Source: Halococcus sediminicola
GTDB taxonomy: Archaea > Halobacteriota > Halobacteria > Halobacteriales > Halococcaceae
NCBI RefSeq assembly: GCF_000755245.1
Contig: NZ_BBMP01000027.1
Location: 31,849 to 95,848 of the forward strand
Direction of reading: 5' to 3'
Length of the DNA: 64,000 nt
The notes under the pieces were generated by a model. The model saw only the letters and a program-made list of their open reading frames with translations. It did no database searches and was not told where the DNA came from. This document shows, piece by piece, positions 53,901-62,993 of the stretch; position 1 is the first letter of the stretch; each line of letters opens with the position of its first letter. The translations under genes were made by a program, and so were the position numbers.

Positions 53901-54829
53901 TCCGCGACGCCTTCCCGCAGGCCGCGAGCGTCATCCATGACGCCGTCGATACCGTGGTGGCCCTCGATGAACCCCACGCAATGAACTACGTCAAAAAACA
54001 TGTCGAGGAAGATGTCGAAGATCTTGAAGCCGACGGCATGGACGAATCCGACGCCGAAACTACCGCGAAACGCCGCGTGTTCACCACCCGACCGGGCGGC
54101 TACGGCGCGGGCACGAACAAGGTCGTCGACGAAGGCAACTGGGACGACCGCTCGGACCTCGCGGACGTGTACGTCCAGTGGGGTGGCTACGCGCTCGGCA
54201 AACGTGGGAAGGTCAACGAAGCTCACGATGCCTTCGAACGCCGGCTCAGCGGTGTCGAGGCCACGGTAAAAATCGAAGACACCGCCGAACAGGACGAATT
54301 CGACTCCTCGGATTGGTATGCCTTCCACGGCGGTTTCATCAGCGCAGTTGCCGAAATCGCTGGCGAGGAGCCGGCATCGTACGTCGGTGATTCCTCAGAC
54401 CCCGACAACGTCGATGTCTACACCAACGAGGAGAAAGTCCGGAAGGCGATGCGCGCCCGCGTCCTGAATCCCGAATGGCTCGATAGCATGGAAGATCACG
54501 ACTACAAGGGTGCGGGTGATCTCTCTACAACTGTGGATGTCGTGCTCGGCTGGGACGCTACGGCAGGCGTCGTCAGCGACACGCTCTGGTCGGACATCGC
54601 CAAGAAATACGCCTTCGACGAGAACAGACAAGAATGGATGCGCGATGTGAACCCGTGGGCACTCGACAGTATCACCGATACGCTGCTTGAAGCCGTCGAT
54701 CGTGGGCTATGGGATGCCGACGACGAAACCCGTGAACGCCTGCAGAATCTGAATCTTCAAGTGGACGGTGACCTCGAAGCACGCGCTGGCGATGCAACCA
54801 CTCCGGGGGTGACGGGCGATGACGACTGA
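50942..54829 (+). CDS. cobN: Cobaltochelatase large subunit CobN
   Basis: The 1295-residue protein starts MPTIGLYTATENELGAVQRA. It is a full-length CobN/BchH-family chelatase: PTVAVWFYESHWTHENTGYV, LHNYPPSDDGIGTAFGLDSP, VQPPRGFGMDPSKVYHDSDL, HLGTHGSLEWLPGKTVGLNG, YPYIINNPGEGTQAKRRSYA and GTPTVRTRGETIAQVLALMG. The HGSLEWLPGK and NNPGEGTQAKRR motifs are family hallmarks. With the ChlI/D fusion it would insert cobalt. It opens a plus-strand operon with cbiC and cbiE. Confidence 0.95.
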   Translation: MPTIGLYTATENELGAVQRAATHLKNDLVVRSESDLDDQSDVEAFLDELTDATAVIFWLHGAEESMPGYDHAVSRLNDAGVPLVVKSTGDAYAVEDTSILATDRDQVYDYLAKGGTTNVGNCIRFLVDEYADEDRAYDDPVALPTEGVYHPDHPGVGYDELVATFDPAKPTVAVWFYESHWTHENTGYVDGQVRAVEAQGANALPIFCNPATDTDEQWDAERITDEWLLEDGDPLVDAVLSSFMFSLSMDERGRSASDEGDGAEGVFLDRLGVPVIQTITTMRSRSRYEASDTGVMGFELALSVALPEFDGNVITHPISGKERTDDAADIGSAPKQHFPIDDRIEHAARLAVNWATLRHTPNQEKKVAVILHNYPPSDDGIGTAFGLDSPESTVNFLEELDSRGYDLDRKFPESGQELIDKLTAQLTLDDRWVAPEDVRDRSVDVVPTKQYREWFDGMDERFRENVVEEWGEGPDRPFAIPGVEFGNVLVTVQPPRGFGMDPSKVYHDSDLQPPHDYVAFYGWLRNTFDADGVVHLGTHGSLEWLPGKTVGLNGESAPDQLIDDLPNVYPYIINNPGEGTQAKRRSYAAIVDYLTPVMANAGTYDELADLEELADRYREAGMKDAHADDGEHLEDLLRKKVAELDLAVELGIGGEIDEKADVRGPDEAGTTLAEGEVEGDKVDIEELTERIHEYLTDVKTTQIRLGLHTMGEPPIEDRLVEYLVALTRLENPGAPSLRESVAGVLGVDYDRMLNAPGEYDDKLGMTFSAAADEVHEKSLELVEILADHNFDLPTSETEAGPDDETNMNLLVVDIDPLGDARANAGAHDDLREVLEFICEEAAPRVQGAADEIPQTANALAGEYVPPGGSGAPTRGGVDLLPTARNFYTLDPRKVPAKSAWEVGSEIADGVAERHRSEEGEYPEEIGVVAWGTPTVRTRGETIAQVLALMGVEPEWTDAGRVDDVHPIPLEALDRPRIDVTTRVSGLFRDAFPQAASVIHDAVDTVVALDEPHAMNYVKKHVEEDVEDLEADGMDESDAETTAKRRVFTTRPGGYGAGTNKVVDEGNWDDRSDLADVYVQWGGYALGKRGKVNEAHDAFERRLSGVEATVKIEDTAEQDEFDSSDWYAFHGGFISAVAEIAGEEPASYVGDSSDPDNVDVYTNEEKVRKAMRARVLNPEWLDSMEDHDYKGAGDLSTTVDVVLGWDATAGVVSDTLWSDIAKKYAFDENRQEWMRDVNPWALDSITDTLLEAVDRGLWDADDETRERLQNLNLQVDGDLEARAGDATTPGVTGDDD

Positions 54830-55532
54830 TTCACCGGATATCAAGGAATACGCCGACCTCGGAGCAACCACGGAAGACGCGATGGAAATTGCCGAGACTA
54901 GCATGGAACGTGTGCGCGAACTCGTCCCAAGCGAAACGCTGGCCGACCGCATCCGGGGGAAAGCCGTCCATGCGACAGGCGACCCCGAGTTCCAGCATCT
55001 CGTTCGATTCACCGGCGGAGCCGAAGCGGAACCGGTTCGCGCTGGCGCGCGAGCAGTCCTCAATGAACGGTCCATCGTTACCGATATCACGATGGTCAAA
55101 GCCGGCATCACTGGCCGCGGTCACGACTGTTCTGTGCGCAAGGCCATCGGCAACGGTACCGAACTCGCCGAGCAAACTGGGATAACCCGAACGGCGGCGT
55201 CCGTGCTCGAACTCGACAAGCAAGGAGTGTACGACGACGCAATCGCCGTCATCGGCAACGCTCCGACCGCGGCGCTGGCACTCGCAGACTGCATTGAGGA
55301 TGGGACTCACCCCGCCGTCGTGATCGCCACGCCAGTCGGCTTCGTCAAGGCCGCAGAGAGTCGAAATCGGATTCGATCGGTCGCAATGGAACACGACGTT
55401 CCCGCGATTACGAACGTCGGCCGTCGGGGTGGCAGCGGCCTCGCTGCCGGACTGACGAATGAACTCATTCACGTCGCTAGCGATGCTCGCGACGGCAGCG
55501 TACCGATTTCAGTCGCGGACAGCACCACATGA
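54819..55532 (+). CDS. cbiC: Cobalt-precorrin-8 methylmutase
   Basis: The 237-residue protein has the CbiC/CobH core: RGKAVHATGDPEFQHLVRFT with the catalytic His region, GARAVLNERSIVTDITMVKA, AVIGNAPTAALALADCIEDG and PVGFVKAAESRNRIRSVAME followed by GRRGGSGLAAGLTNELI. It moves the C11 methyl to C12, forming cobyrinic acid. It overlaps cobN by 11 bases and cbiE by four. Confidence 0.94.
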   Translation: MTTDSPDIKEYADLGATTEDAMEIAETSMERVRELVPSETLADRIRGKAVHATGDPEFQHLVRFTGGAEAEPVRAGARAVLNERSIVTDITMVKAGITGRGHDCSVRKAIGNGTELAEQTGITRTAASVLELDKQGVYDDAIAVIGNAPTAALALADCIEDGTHPAVVIATPVGFVKAAESRNRIRSVAMEHDVPAITNVGRRGGSGLAAGLTNELIHVASDARDGSVPISVADSTT

Positions 55533-56281
55533 GCGACGGTCTCGATGCGGGGCCGGACCCAGCAACCATCGCGGCGGCCGATCCCGAACTACCGAACGCC
55601 ACCGATTCGGTCCACGCCGTCGGTATCGGTCCAGGAAATCTCGAATACCTGACACCGCGTGGTGAACGGGCAATCCGGGAAGCAGACGTCGTCATCGGCT
55701 TTGAGACCGTCGTCAACTTCGTTGCCGATCGGACCGACGCCGATCTACTGACTTGTGGCTACCGCGACGAAGGCGCGACGCTCACCACATTCGCCGAGCG
55801 CGTCGCTGATGGCGACACGGGAACAGCTGTGCTGATGGGCGACCCGAACCACTCAGGATATCAGTTCGTCGGAAAGGTTCAGGCTGCGATCGAATCGCCC
55901 GTCCGCGTGATTCCTGGGATCTCGTCGTTGCAGGTGGCTGCGAGTCGAGCACGTACGCCGATGGAGGAGACTGAATTCGTCACTCTCCACAAATCTGGGG
56001 ATATAGAACCCGACTGCCGGCGACTCCGTGCGAACGTCGGCGAACGTCACCTGCTCGTCCTTCCACGCCCCTACGATATGATGCCCGGGGACATCGCCGC
56101 CGACCTCCTCGATGCGGGGGCACCACCGTCACTCCCCGCACTCGTCCTCGAACGGTTGACACACGATGATGAGGCAACAACGCGAACGACGCTCGGCGAA
56201 CTCGGAACGTACGGGGGTGGATCGGAGACTGATGACACACCGTTTTCGGATCTCTCGGTGCTAGCCGTTCGGACAGAGTAA
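55529..56281 (+). CDS. cbiE: Cobalt-precorrin-7 C5-methyltransferase
   Basis: The 250-residue class III methyltransferase has HAVGIGPGNLEYLTPRGERA, AVLMGDPNHSGYQFVGKVQA, VIPGISSLQVAASRARTPME, and a C-terminal part with DLLDAGAPPSLPALVLERLT. It acts with CbiT (35428), which here is encoded separately in the other operon. It is the last gene of the cobN operon. Confidence 0.92.
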   Translation: MSDGLDAGPDPATIAAADPELPNATDSVHAVGIGPGNLEYLTPRGERAIREADVVIGFETVVNFVADRTDADLLTCGYRDEGATLTTFAERVADGDTGTAVLMGDPNHSGYQFVGKVQAAIESPVRVIPGISSLQVAASRARTPMEETEFVTLHKSGDIEPDCRRLRANVGERHLLVLPRPYDMMPGDIAADLLDAGAPPSLPALVLERLTHDDEATTRTTLGELGTYGGGSETDDTPFSDLSVLAVRTE

Positions 56282-56513
56282 CCGGACAGCTACACACGGC
56301 AGAAATCTTCACTCACTTTCGAGATCACCGCCAAGCGATGTTTGCCGGCGAGTGGGAGCGCATCGCTTCGACACGTATCCCAACCGTGGCAAACTGTTCG
56401 CACTGAGTGTGTAAATCAACCCACCAAAACTTACTTGATAGTCCGTCGTGTCGTCTATGACAATCCAACTTGGAGTAAGTAAACTTAGATTGCTTCCAAG
56501 CGGGACATTACAC

Positions 56514-57302
56514 ATGACAAGCGAATCACTCCTACTCCTCGGCCACGAGACAGGCAACGCCCGCGAAGTGTTCGAGACGCACGCCGAACGGCTCACTCGC
56601 CGCACTAACGTCGACGATGTGTCAATAGCGACCTACGAGAGCGAACCAGTCCGCGAGCTCCGGGCACAGTTTGAAGCAATATCCACAGACCGAACATACG
56701 TGATCCCGATGCGTGCCGCCCACGCCCACGATACAATCGAGGATGTGCCCGCTGCACTCTCCTATATTTCTGGGAACGTCCGCTACTGTGAACCACTTGG
56801 ACGAAGCCCTGCTGTCACTGAAGTACTCCGAAAGCGGGCGATGAATCTGGTACCGGCGGGCGAGGACGCCTCTCTCGTCATCGTCGGGTTCGGGAGCAGT
56901 TCGAAGCCCTACCATCGACAGATCGCTGAGTACCACGCAGCCCGACTCCGCGATGGCTCGGACTACGGGGAGGTGCTGACCTGCTATCTCCTTCAGAATC
57001 CCGCTGTCGAATGCGTCCGCTATAACGTCTCGGAACGCCGTGCGGTCGCGGTTCCGCTGTTCGTGACACGATCCGAAGCGACCGACAAACGAGTCCCAGA
57101 TGCACTCGAACTCGGGCGCGGTGGAATCGAATACGCCGATCCGTTCGGCAAGCACCCTCAAATAACGGACGCCATTCGTGCGGAAGTCGAAAAGCAGCGC
57201 ACGCTTGCGGTTGAAGAACCGTCCGCGTCGGTTTCGTTTGAAACACAGTTAACGCGAACACGTCGCCCAGTCGCAACCGACGGAGAGGGGTTCCTAGAGT
57301 AA
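56514..57302 (+). CDS. Second CbiX-family protein
   Basis: The 262-residue protein starts [20 protein letters not shown] at the ATG at 56514. It resembles CbiX in two half-domains ([18 protein letters not shown] with histidines; [19 protein letters not shown]). The usual LVGHGSR is replaced by LLGHETG. It has no ferredoxin domain. It may be a second chelatase or a divergent corrinoid enzyme. It is 16 bases from cobT and likely co-transcribed. Confidence 0.72.
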   Translation: MTSESLLLLGHETGNAREVFETHAERLTRRTNVDDVSIATYESEPVRELRAQFEAISTDRTYVIPMRAAHAHDTIEDVPAALSYISGNVRYCEPLGRSPAVTEVLRKRAMNLVPAGEDASLVIVGFGSSSKPYHRQIAEYHAARLRDGSDYGEVLTCYLLQNPAVECVRYNVSERRAVAVPLFVTRSEATDKRVPDALELGRGGIEYADPFGKHPQITDAIRAEVEKQRTLAVEEPSASVSFETQLTRTRRPVATDGEGFLE

Positions 57303-57318
57303 TGGAGCTGTTCGTCCA

Positions 57319-58326
57319 ATGAGGTTCGTCTTGATCGCCGGTACCACTGAAACCGCACACATCGAAGGGATCAGTGCCGCCGGAGCGGACCCCGATCTGA
57401 TGGCTCACACTCCGAGCGCGGACCTCGAGATCGTGGAATATGGGCAGCCAGTCCAGGCACCAGTTATACCGGTGAGTCCGACTGGCTGCCCGACCCCTGC
57501 GGTCATTACACGCGCCGTCCGTGAATTGATCGAGTTCGATACCCTGGCCCTCGATGCGGGTCTCGTTCGTCCAACCAGTGCACCGACTGTCGCCCTCGAA
57601 GCGATGCCCGGAAGAGATATCCGCCATCCTCAGCCCGTCGATTCCGCAACGGACACGTTCGAGACTGCCCGTCAGCTCGGACGGAGCCTGCCGGACGACG
57701 AACTCGTGATCGGCGAGACAATTCCCGGCGGCACGACCACTGCGCTCGGAGTCCTCACTGCGCTCGGCGAACGCGCCGCGGTGTCGTCCTCGCTCCCCGA
57801 GAACCCGCTCGCGCTCAAGCAAGAGGTGGTGGACGAGGCGTTGGCAGCGAGTAATCTCTCGGCGGGCGAGACCGCGGACGAGCCGGTGAAAACGGTACGC
57901 CACGTCGGCGACCCAGTGCTCGCTGCTGTGGCCGGAATGACCATCGGAGCGACGGCCACCGATACGTCAGTGACACTCGCCGGGGGGACACAGCTCGTCG
58001 CCGCTGCCGCCCTCGCTCGTCACGCAGGCATGGATGCGACGCTTTCGGTCACGACGACCTCATTTATCGCTGACGACAAGACGGTACGGCTGAACGAACT
58101 GGCGAACGACCTCTCGTTGGACGTGACCGTCACCAACCCGGACTTCCACCGTCGAAACCATTCGGCAATGAACCCGTACGTCGCCGGTGAGGCCAAGGAG
58201 GGCGTCGGGATGGGCGGCGCACTGGCGCTGGCCGATCGCGCTGGCGTATCGATGGCGGACGTACGCGAGCAGGTCGTTGCCGTGTATGACCGACTTGTGG
58301 CCGACGAGCCGCCAGTAGAAGCATGA
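57319..58326 (+). CDS. cobT: Archaeal nicotinate-nucleotide phosphoribosyltransferase-like protein (CobT/UPF0284)
   Basis: The 335-residue protein has the archaeal CobT pattern: [80 protein letters not shown] and [20 protein letters not shown]. It activates the lower-ligand base for nucleotide-loop assembly. It overlaps cbiA by four bases. Confidence 0.9.
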   Translation: MRFVLIAGTTETAHIEGISAAGADPDLMAHTPSADLEIVEYGQPVQAPVIPVSPTGCPTPAVITRAVRELIEFDTLALDAGLVRPTSAPTVALEAMPGRDIRHPQPVDSATDTFETARQLGRSLPDDELVIGETIPGGTTTALGVLTALGERAAVSSSLPENPLALKQEVVDEALAASNLSAGETADEPVKTVRHVGDPVLAAVAGMTIGATATDTSVTLAGGTQLVAAAALARHAGMDATLSVTTTSFIADDKTVRLNELANDLSLDVTVTNPDFHRRNHSAMNPYVAGEAKEGVGMGGALALADRAGVSMADVREQVVAVYDRLVADEPPVEA

Positions 58327-59621
58327 ACGGCATCGTCATCGCTGGCACGCGATCGGGAGTCGGGAAGACCGTTGCCACCCTCGCCGTCATCCGCGCGCTT
58401 AACACGGCGGGTTGTTCGGTTCAGCCGGCGAAGGCCGGGCCGGATTTCATCGACCCGAGCCACCACGAGAGCGTGGCCAGCCGCCCGTCGCGCACCCTTG
58501 ACTGCTGGCTCCAAGGCGAAGCAGGACTCCGACGGAACTACCACCGTGGGGAGGGCGATGTCTGCGTCGTCGAGGGCGTAATGGGACTGTACGACGGCGA
58601 TGCCTCAAGCACTGCGATGATCGCCGAGGCGCTTGATGTTCCTGTGGTTCTCGTCGTGGATGCGAAGGCCGGCATGGAGAGCGTCGCCGCCACGGCGTTC
58701 GGATTTCGACAGTATGCAGCCCGTGCCGGTCGTGACGTCGACGTCGCCGGCGTCATTGCCCAGCGCGCGCACGGGGGGCGCCACGAGCAGGGAATTCGTG
58801 ACGCCCTTCCCGACAATCTCGCCTATTTCGGTCGGATTCCACCCAGCGACGACCTCGAAATCCCCGACCGGCATCTCGGACTGCACATGGGCGATGAGTC
58901 CCCTCTTGATACCGATACACTCGATACTGCTGCCGAGCACATCCGCACTGAGCGACTCCTCGATATCGCGCGTACGCCCGCACGCCCAGAACCGACAGTA
59001 AAGCGCTCACCGACCGAGAAACGAATCGCCGTTGCTCGTGATGAGGCGTTCTGTTTTTACTATCCGGCGACCATCGAACGATTTCGAGAGCGCACCGAGG
59101 TGGTCACGTTCGCACCGACGACCGGGGAGGAGCTTCCCGACTGCGATGGTGTCTATCTCCCCGGTGGCTACCCGGAGCTTCACGCCGATTCTCTAGAACA
59201 GAGCCCCGCAATGGGACAGCTCGCCGCTCGGGCAGACGACGGGCTACCCGTGCTCGGCGAGTGTGGCGGGTTGATGGCCCTCGCCGAGACGCTGACCACT
59301 GCCGACGGCGAGACGTACGGAATGGCCGGTGTCCTCCCGGCGGACGTACGAATGCACGACCGGTACCAGGCACTCGACCACGTGGAACTCCGTTCGCGTA
59401 CCGACACGCTCACAGCCAGCGCGGGAGGAACGCTTCGAGGTCACGAGTTTCACTATTCCAGCGCTGACATCGACTCGGATGCCCGATTCGCGTTCGACAT
59501 CGAGCGGGGTGCTGGCATCGAAGAGGGACAGGACGGACTGATGGAATACCGGACGCTCGGGACGTACTGTCACATCCACCCGGAGAGCGGAGCGTTCGAT
59601 ACGTTCATCGATTTGCTATGA
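58323..59621 (+). CDS. cbiA: Cobyrinate a,c-diamide synthase
   Basis: The 432-residue protein has an N-terminal dethiobiotin-synthetase-like ATPase, [20 protein letters not shown] (P-loop), [20 protein letters not shown] and [11 protein letters not shown]. The C-terminal glutamine amidotransferase domain has [35 protein letters not shown] with the nucleophile Cys, and [16 protein letters not shown] with the catalytic His. It amidates the a and c carboxyls using glutamine and ATP. Confidence 0.94.
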   Translation: MNGIVIAGTRSGVGKTVATLAVIRALNTAGCSVQPAKAGPDFIDPSHHESVASRPSRTLDCWLQGEAGLRRNYHRGEGDVCVVEGVMGLYDGDASSTAMIAEALDVPVVLVVDAKAGMESVAATAFGFRQYAARAGRDVDVAGVIAQRAHGGRHEQGIRDALPDNLAYFGRIPPSDDLEIPDRHLGLHMGDESPLDTDTLDTAAEHIRTERLLDIARTPARPEPTVKRSPTEKRIAVARDEAFCFYYPATIERFRERTEVVTFAPTTGEELPDCDGVYLPGGYPELHADSLEQSPAMGQLAARADDGLPVLGECGGLMALAETLTTADGETYGMAGVLPADVRMHDRYQALDHVELRSRTDTLTASAGGTLRGHEFHYSSADIDSDARFAFDIERGAGIEEGQDGLMEYRTLGTYCHIHPESGAFDTFIDLL

Positions 59622-59688
59622 GATGCCCCATTGATACACCGAGCCTTCCTGGTTCGCTCGTCGCCAGTTCAGGGCTACTAGAGGGGCG

Positions 59689-60591
59689 ATGGGGTTGATG
59701 GCGGTGGCGTCGATAGGCCTCTCCTTAACGTTCGACCTCCTCTTCAAGGAGTTTCCAGCCCGCGTTCATCCGGTTGCGATGTTCGGCCGCCTCGTCGGCT
59801 GGCTCGACTGTCCGTGGTCCGCTCCGCGGCTGGTCGGCATGCTCGTCGCGCTCGTCCTTCCAGTCGGGACCGCCGCTCTCGCAGGCAGTGTCACTGCTCT
59901 CTCGGTACGGTATCATCCACTCCTCGGAATGGTCGTCGCAGCGGTCGCGCTGTTCACAACGACGAGCCTCAGAATGTTGCTCTCGATTGCTACGGATGTG
60001 GTCATGCAAACCGAAATCAACCCCGAGCGTGCCCGCGAATCAGTACGGGCACTCGTCGGCCGCGATGCGAAAAACCTCTCATCGGGCGAACTGCGAAGCG
60101 CCGCCATCGAAAGCGTCGCCGAGAATCTCGCCGATGGTCTCGTCGCTCCCCTCCTCGCCTTCGCGCTCGGCGTACGGTTTTCGCTCTCGCTGGCGGTCGC
60201 CGCCGCCGTCTGGGTGAAGGCGGTGAACACGCTCGACTCGATGCTCGGCTATCGGTCGAAACCCGTCGGGTGGGCGAGCGCCCGTCTCGACGATGTCGTC
60301 ATGTGGCTTCCGTCCCGACTCGGTGCAATGCTCATCGCGCTCGCGGGCCGCTCACCGGCGGCGCTCTCTCGCGCTCGGTCGTGGCGCGACATCCCCTCTT
60401 CGCCCAACTCCGGCTGGCCGATGGCGACCCTTGCGGCCGTTCTCAGCGTCGAACTCCGAAAGCCGGGCGACTACGTGTTGAACCCGAACGCCGAGCTGCC
60501 GACTGTTTCGGGGGCTCGGCGGGGGGTTCGCGTCGTCGCTATCGCGGGACTGGTCTCGTTTCTCCTCGCGGGGGTGGTCGCGTGGCTTTGA
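59689..60591 (+). CDS. cbiB: Adenosylcobinamide-phosphate synthase
   Basis: The 300-residue membrane protein has LLFKEFPARVHPVAMFGRLV, RALVGRDAKNLSSGELRSAA, IESVAENLADGLVAPLLAFA and KAVNTLDSMLGYRSKPVGWA, the conserved CbiB/CobD loops, with about four or five helices. It attaches aminopropanol phosphate to cobyric acid. It overlaps cobS by 10 bases (GTG start at 60582). Confidence 0.93.
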   Translation: MGLMAVASIGLSLTFDLLFKEFPARVHPVAMFGRLVGWLDCPWSAPRLVGMLVALVLPVGTAALAGSVTALSVRYHPLLGMVVAAVALFTTTSLRMLLSIATDVVMQTEINPERARESVRALVGRDAKNLSSGELRSAAIESVAENLADGLVAPLLAFALGVRFSLSLAVAAAVWVKAVNTLDSMLGYRSKPVGWASARLDDVVMWLPSRLGAMLIALAGRSPAALSRARSWRDIPSSPNSGWPMATLAAVLSVELRKPGDYVLNPNAELPTVSGARRGVRVVAIAGLVSFLLAGVVAWL

Positions 60592-61326
60592 CAGCCGTTC
60601 AAGGCGCCCTGGGATTCCTCTCGCGGCTTCCCGTCGGTCACGACGACGCCGCGTGGGAGGCGCTCAGGACGACCCCAGTATCCTTCCCGCTCGCGGGCTA
60701 CGTTCTCGGCGCGCTGGTCGCGCCTCCGCTGTTGCTCTCCAGACCGTCGTCGACGGTCGGGTTTCTGTTCGTCGTCGGCATCTATCTCGTGACGGGAATC
60801 AACCACATCGACGGTGTGACCGACCTCGGGGACGCGCTGGTCGTTCACGGGGGACCGGCCGAGCGGCGGGCGGTACTGAAAGACACGACCGTCGGCGTTG
60901 GCGGCGCGCTTGCGGTCGCGCTGGTCGTCTTCGGACTCGCCACCGCCGGGGTCGCACTCGCCGAGCTGCCACCGAGGGCCGCCCTCCTCGTCGTCACGGC
61001 TGAGGTCGGAGCCAAACTGGGAATGGCAGTCCTCGTCTGTCTCGGCTCGGCTTCCCACGACGGTCTCGGCTCGGCGTTCACGGGGGAACGCTCCCCGCTC
61101 ACTCATCGCCCCTGTGCTGGTCGCGGCTCCCGTGGCGGTGCTGACGTGGCCGCGAGCCACGGCCTCGATGGCGACGCTCCTCGCCGCCGTTCTCGCTGCG
61201 CTCTTCGTCTTTCATTGGGCACGGGTGAACCTCAACGGCGTCAGCGGCGACGTTCTCGGCGCGACGAACGAGATCGCTCGCGTTGCAGCGCTCCATGCGG
61301 GGGTGATAACGTGGACGCACTGGTGA
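60582..61326 (+). pseudogene. cobS: Cobalamin (5'-phosphate) synthase CobS, frameshifted as given
   Basis: From GTG 60582 the frame reads MALTAVQGALGFLSRLPVGH, NHIDGVTDLGDALVVHGGPA and KDTTVGVGGALAVALVVFGL, all CobS features, up to HDGLGSAFTG. At GGGGG (61082-61086) it leaves the coding frame. With one G less the protein continues NAPRSLIAPVLVAAPVAVLT and VNLNGVSGDVLGATNEIARV to the stop at 61326, about 248 residues with the expected helices. CobS joins the lower ligand to adenosylcobinamide-GDP. In a full B12 cluster a true mutation is surprising, so a sequence error is likely. Confidence 0.82.
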
Positions 61327-61859
61327 TGTGCGGCGGTCGTGGAACCCGTCTCGATGTCGACACCGAGAAGCCCCTGTACGACATCGACGGTCGCCCGATG
61401 GTGGACCGAGTGCGCGACGCACTCGTTGCCAGCCGAATCGAACGGGTGTATCCTGTCGTCTCGCCACACACGCCGCAGACACGTGACCATCTCGATGGTC
61501 GAATCATCGAGGCACCGGGCGAGGGCTACGTCGCCGACCTCCAGTACGCGATAGAGCGCATCGATCTACCCGTTCTCACCGTGGCCACCGACCTGCCGTT
61601 GCTCGCCGGCGATGCCATTGACACCGTGCTCGATAGGCACACAAGTGGGTCACTCACCGTCTGCGTCCCCGCCGCGCTCAAGCGAATATTAGGAGTGAGC
61701 ATCAAGACGACGATGGACTCCGATGAGGAGGTCGCACCTACCGGCGTCAACATCGTATCGGACGGTAACGCTGAAGACATGTTCACGACCCACGACGCCC
61801 GGTTCGCGGTCAACGTAAACCGTCTCGCGGACGCAGCGGTTGCGGAGGAATTCGCATAA
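61311..61859 (+). CDS. cobY: Adenosylcobinamide-phosphate guanylyltransferase
   Basis: The 182-residue protein starts at GTG 61311 with the nucleotidyltransferase motif MDALVMCGGRGTRLDVDTEK, then PLYDIDGRPMVDRVRDALVA and LTVATDLPLLAGDAIDTVLD. CobY is the archaeal replacement for bacterial CobU. It overlaps the cobS 3' end by 16 bases. Confidence 0.93.
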   Translation: MDALVMCGGRGTRLDVDTEKPLYDIDGRPMVDRVRDALVASRIERVYPVVSPHTPQTRDHLDGRIIEAPGEGYVADLQYAIERIDLPVLTVATDLPLLAGDAIDTVLDRHTSGSLTVCVPAALKRILGVSIKTTMDSDEEVAPTGVNIVSDGNAEDMFTTHDARFAVNVNRLADAAVAEEFA

Positions 61860-61996
61860 TGTTCGAGGAACTAACTGGAACGACCGACACGGAAACGAGA
61901 GAGGGAATCGCCATCGCCACGGACGGCCGCGAGTCAAGGAATGGTCGAATCCCACTCGCCAAACGATACGTGGAGACTGATACACATGCGACGTAA
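61859..61996 (+). CDS. Small ORF between cobY and cobD
   Basis: A 45-residue frame (MFEELTGTTDTETREGIAIA then TDGRESRNGRIPLAKRY) starts on the last base of the cobY stop (TAATG) and overlaps cobD by 11 bases. Codon use fits its neighbours. No family recognised; it may be a small protein or a remnant. Confidence 0.4.
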   Translation: MFEELTGTTDTETREGIAIATDGRESRNGRIPLAKRYVETDTHAT

Positions 61997-62993
61997 GACG
62001 GTGCAGCAGGTCGGCCGAGAACCACACGGGAGCAACGACGATTCTGACGTTCTCGACTTCAGCGCGAACACGAACCCGCGCGTTCCCGACGGCGTCGAAG
62101 ACGTCTACCGTGGGGCGTTCGACTCGTCGCGCAGCTATCCATCCGAACCGCCGACGGGGTATTGTGAAGCGGCGGCGGAATACGTCAGCTGTGACCCGGA
62201 ACAGGTCGTTCCGACGCCGGGCGGGCTTGCCGCCATCCGCCGAGCCGTCGGACTTGCGGTCGGAGAGAGCGATTCCGTGCTGATCCCGTGTCCGAGTTTC
62301 GCCGAGTACGCACGCGAGGTCCGTCTTCAGGGCGGCAAGCCGTCGTTCATTCCGCAGAATCAAATTCTCGAAGCGGATCCGGCCAGTCACGCGCTGGCCA
62401 TCGTCTGCAACCCGAACAACCCAACTGGTAACGCCTATGACACCGATGCGCTGTCGGCGTTCGCGGCACGGTGCCGAGACTCCGGAACGCCGCTGCTCGC
62501 CGACGAGGCGTTTCTCGGGTTCACCGACCGATCCTCGCTCGCGGGAACCAATGGCGTCGTCGTCGCCCGCTCGCTGACCAAACTCTTTGGGTTGCCGGGA
62601 CTCCGGGCGGGGTTCGCGGTTGCGACGGACGAGTTCAACGAGGCACTCGACATCGCTCGTCGTCCGTGGAACGTGGGCAATCCGGCGCTGGCGACCGGTT
62701 CGTTCTGTATGGCTCGCAAGGAGTTCATTATGACGACTCGCGAACGCGTTCATACGGAACGGAACCGGATGCACGAGGCGCTTTCCGGGACGTTCGACGT
62801 GTATCCGTCAGACTCTCCGTTCCTCCTGTTCGACGTCGGCGATAGGGAGGTCGAGAAACTCTTGCATCGAGCACGCGATCACGGACTCGCACTCAGGGAC
62901 GCCACCACCTTCCGGGGTCTCGACTCACACGTTCGGGTCGCCGTACGATTACCGGCGGAGAACGACCGACTGCTGGAGGCGTTCGATGTTTGA
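61986..62993 (+). CDS. cobD: L-threonine-phosphate decarboxylase
   Basis: The 335-residue aminotransferase-fold protein has VLDFSANTNPRVPDGVEDVY, PTPGGLAAIRRAVGLAVGES, CNPNNPTGNAYDTDALSAFA, LLADEAFLGFTDRSSLAGTN and RSLTKLFGLPGLRAGFAVA with the PLP lysine. It makes aminopropanol phosphate for CbiB. ATG 61986 is preferred; an upstream ATG at 61941 lacks family similarity. Confidence 0.9.
   Translation: MRRKTVQQVGREPHGSNDDSDVLDFSANTNPRVPDGVEDVYRGAFDSSRSYPSEPPTGYCEAAAEYVSCDPEQVVPTPGGLAAIRRAVGLAVGESDSVLIPCPSFAEYAREVRLQGGKPSFIPQNQILEADPASHALAIVCNPNNPTGNAYDTDALSAFAARCRDSGTPLLADEAFLGFTDRSSLAGTNGVVVARSLTKLFGLPGLRAGFAVATDEFNEALDIARRPWNVGNPALATGSFCMARKEFIMTTRERVHTERNRMHEALSGTFDVYPSDSPFLLFDVGDREVEKLLHRARDHGLALRDATTFRGLDSHVRVAVRLPAENDRLLEAFDV

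Noticed and set aside
59814..61859. One long plus-strand frame of 681 codons across cbiB, cobS and cobY
   Set aside because: Its first part is out of frame with cbiB. It is an accidental join of a cbiB shadow, the first part of cobS and cobY, created by the G5 shift in cobS.
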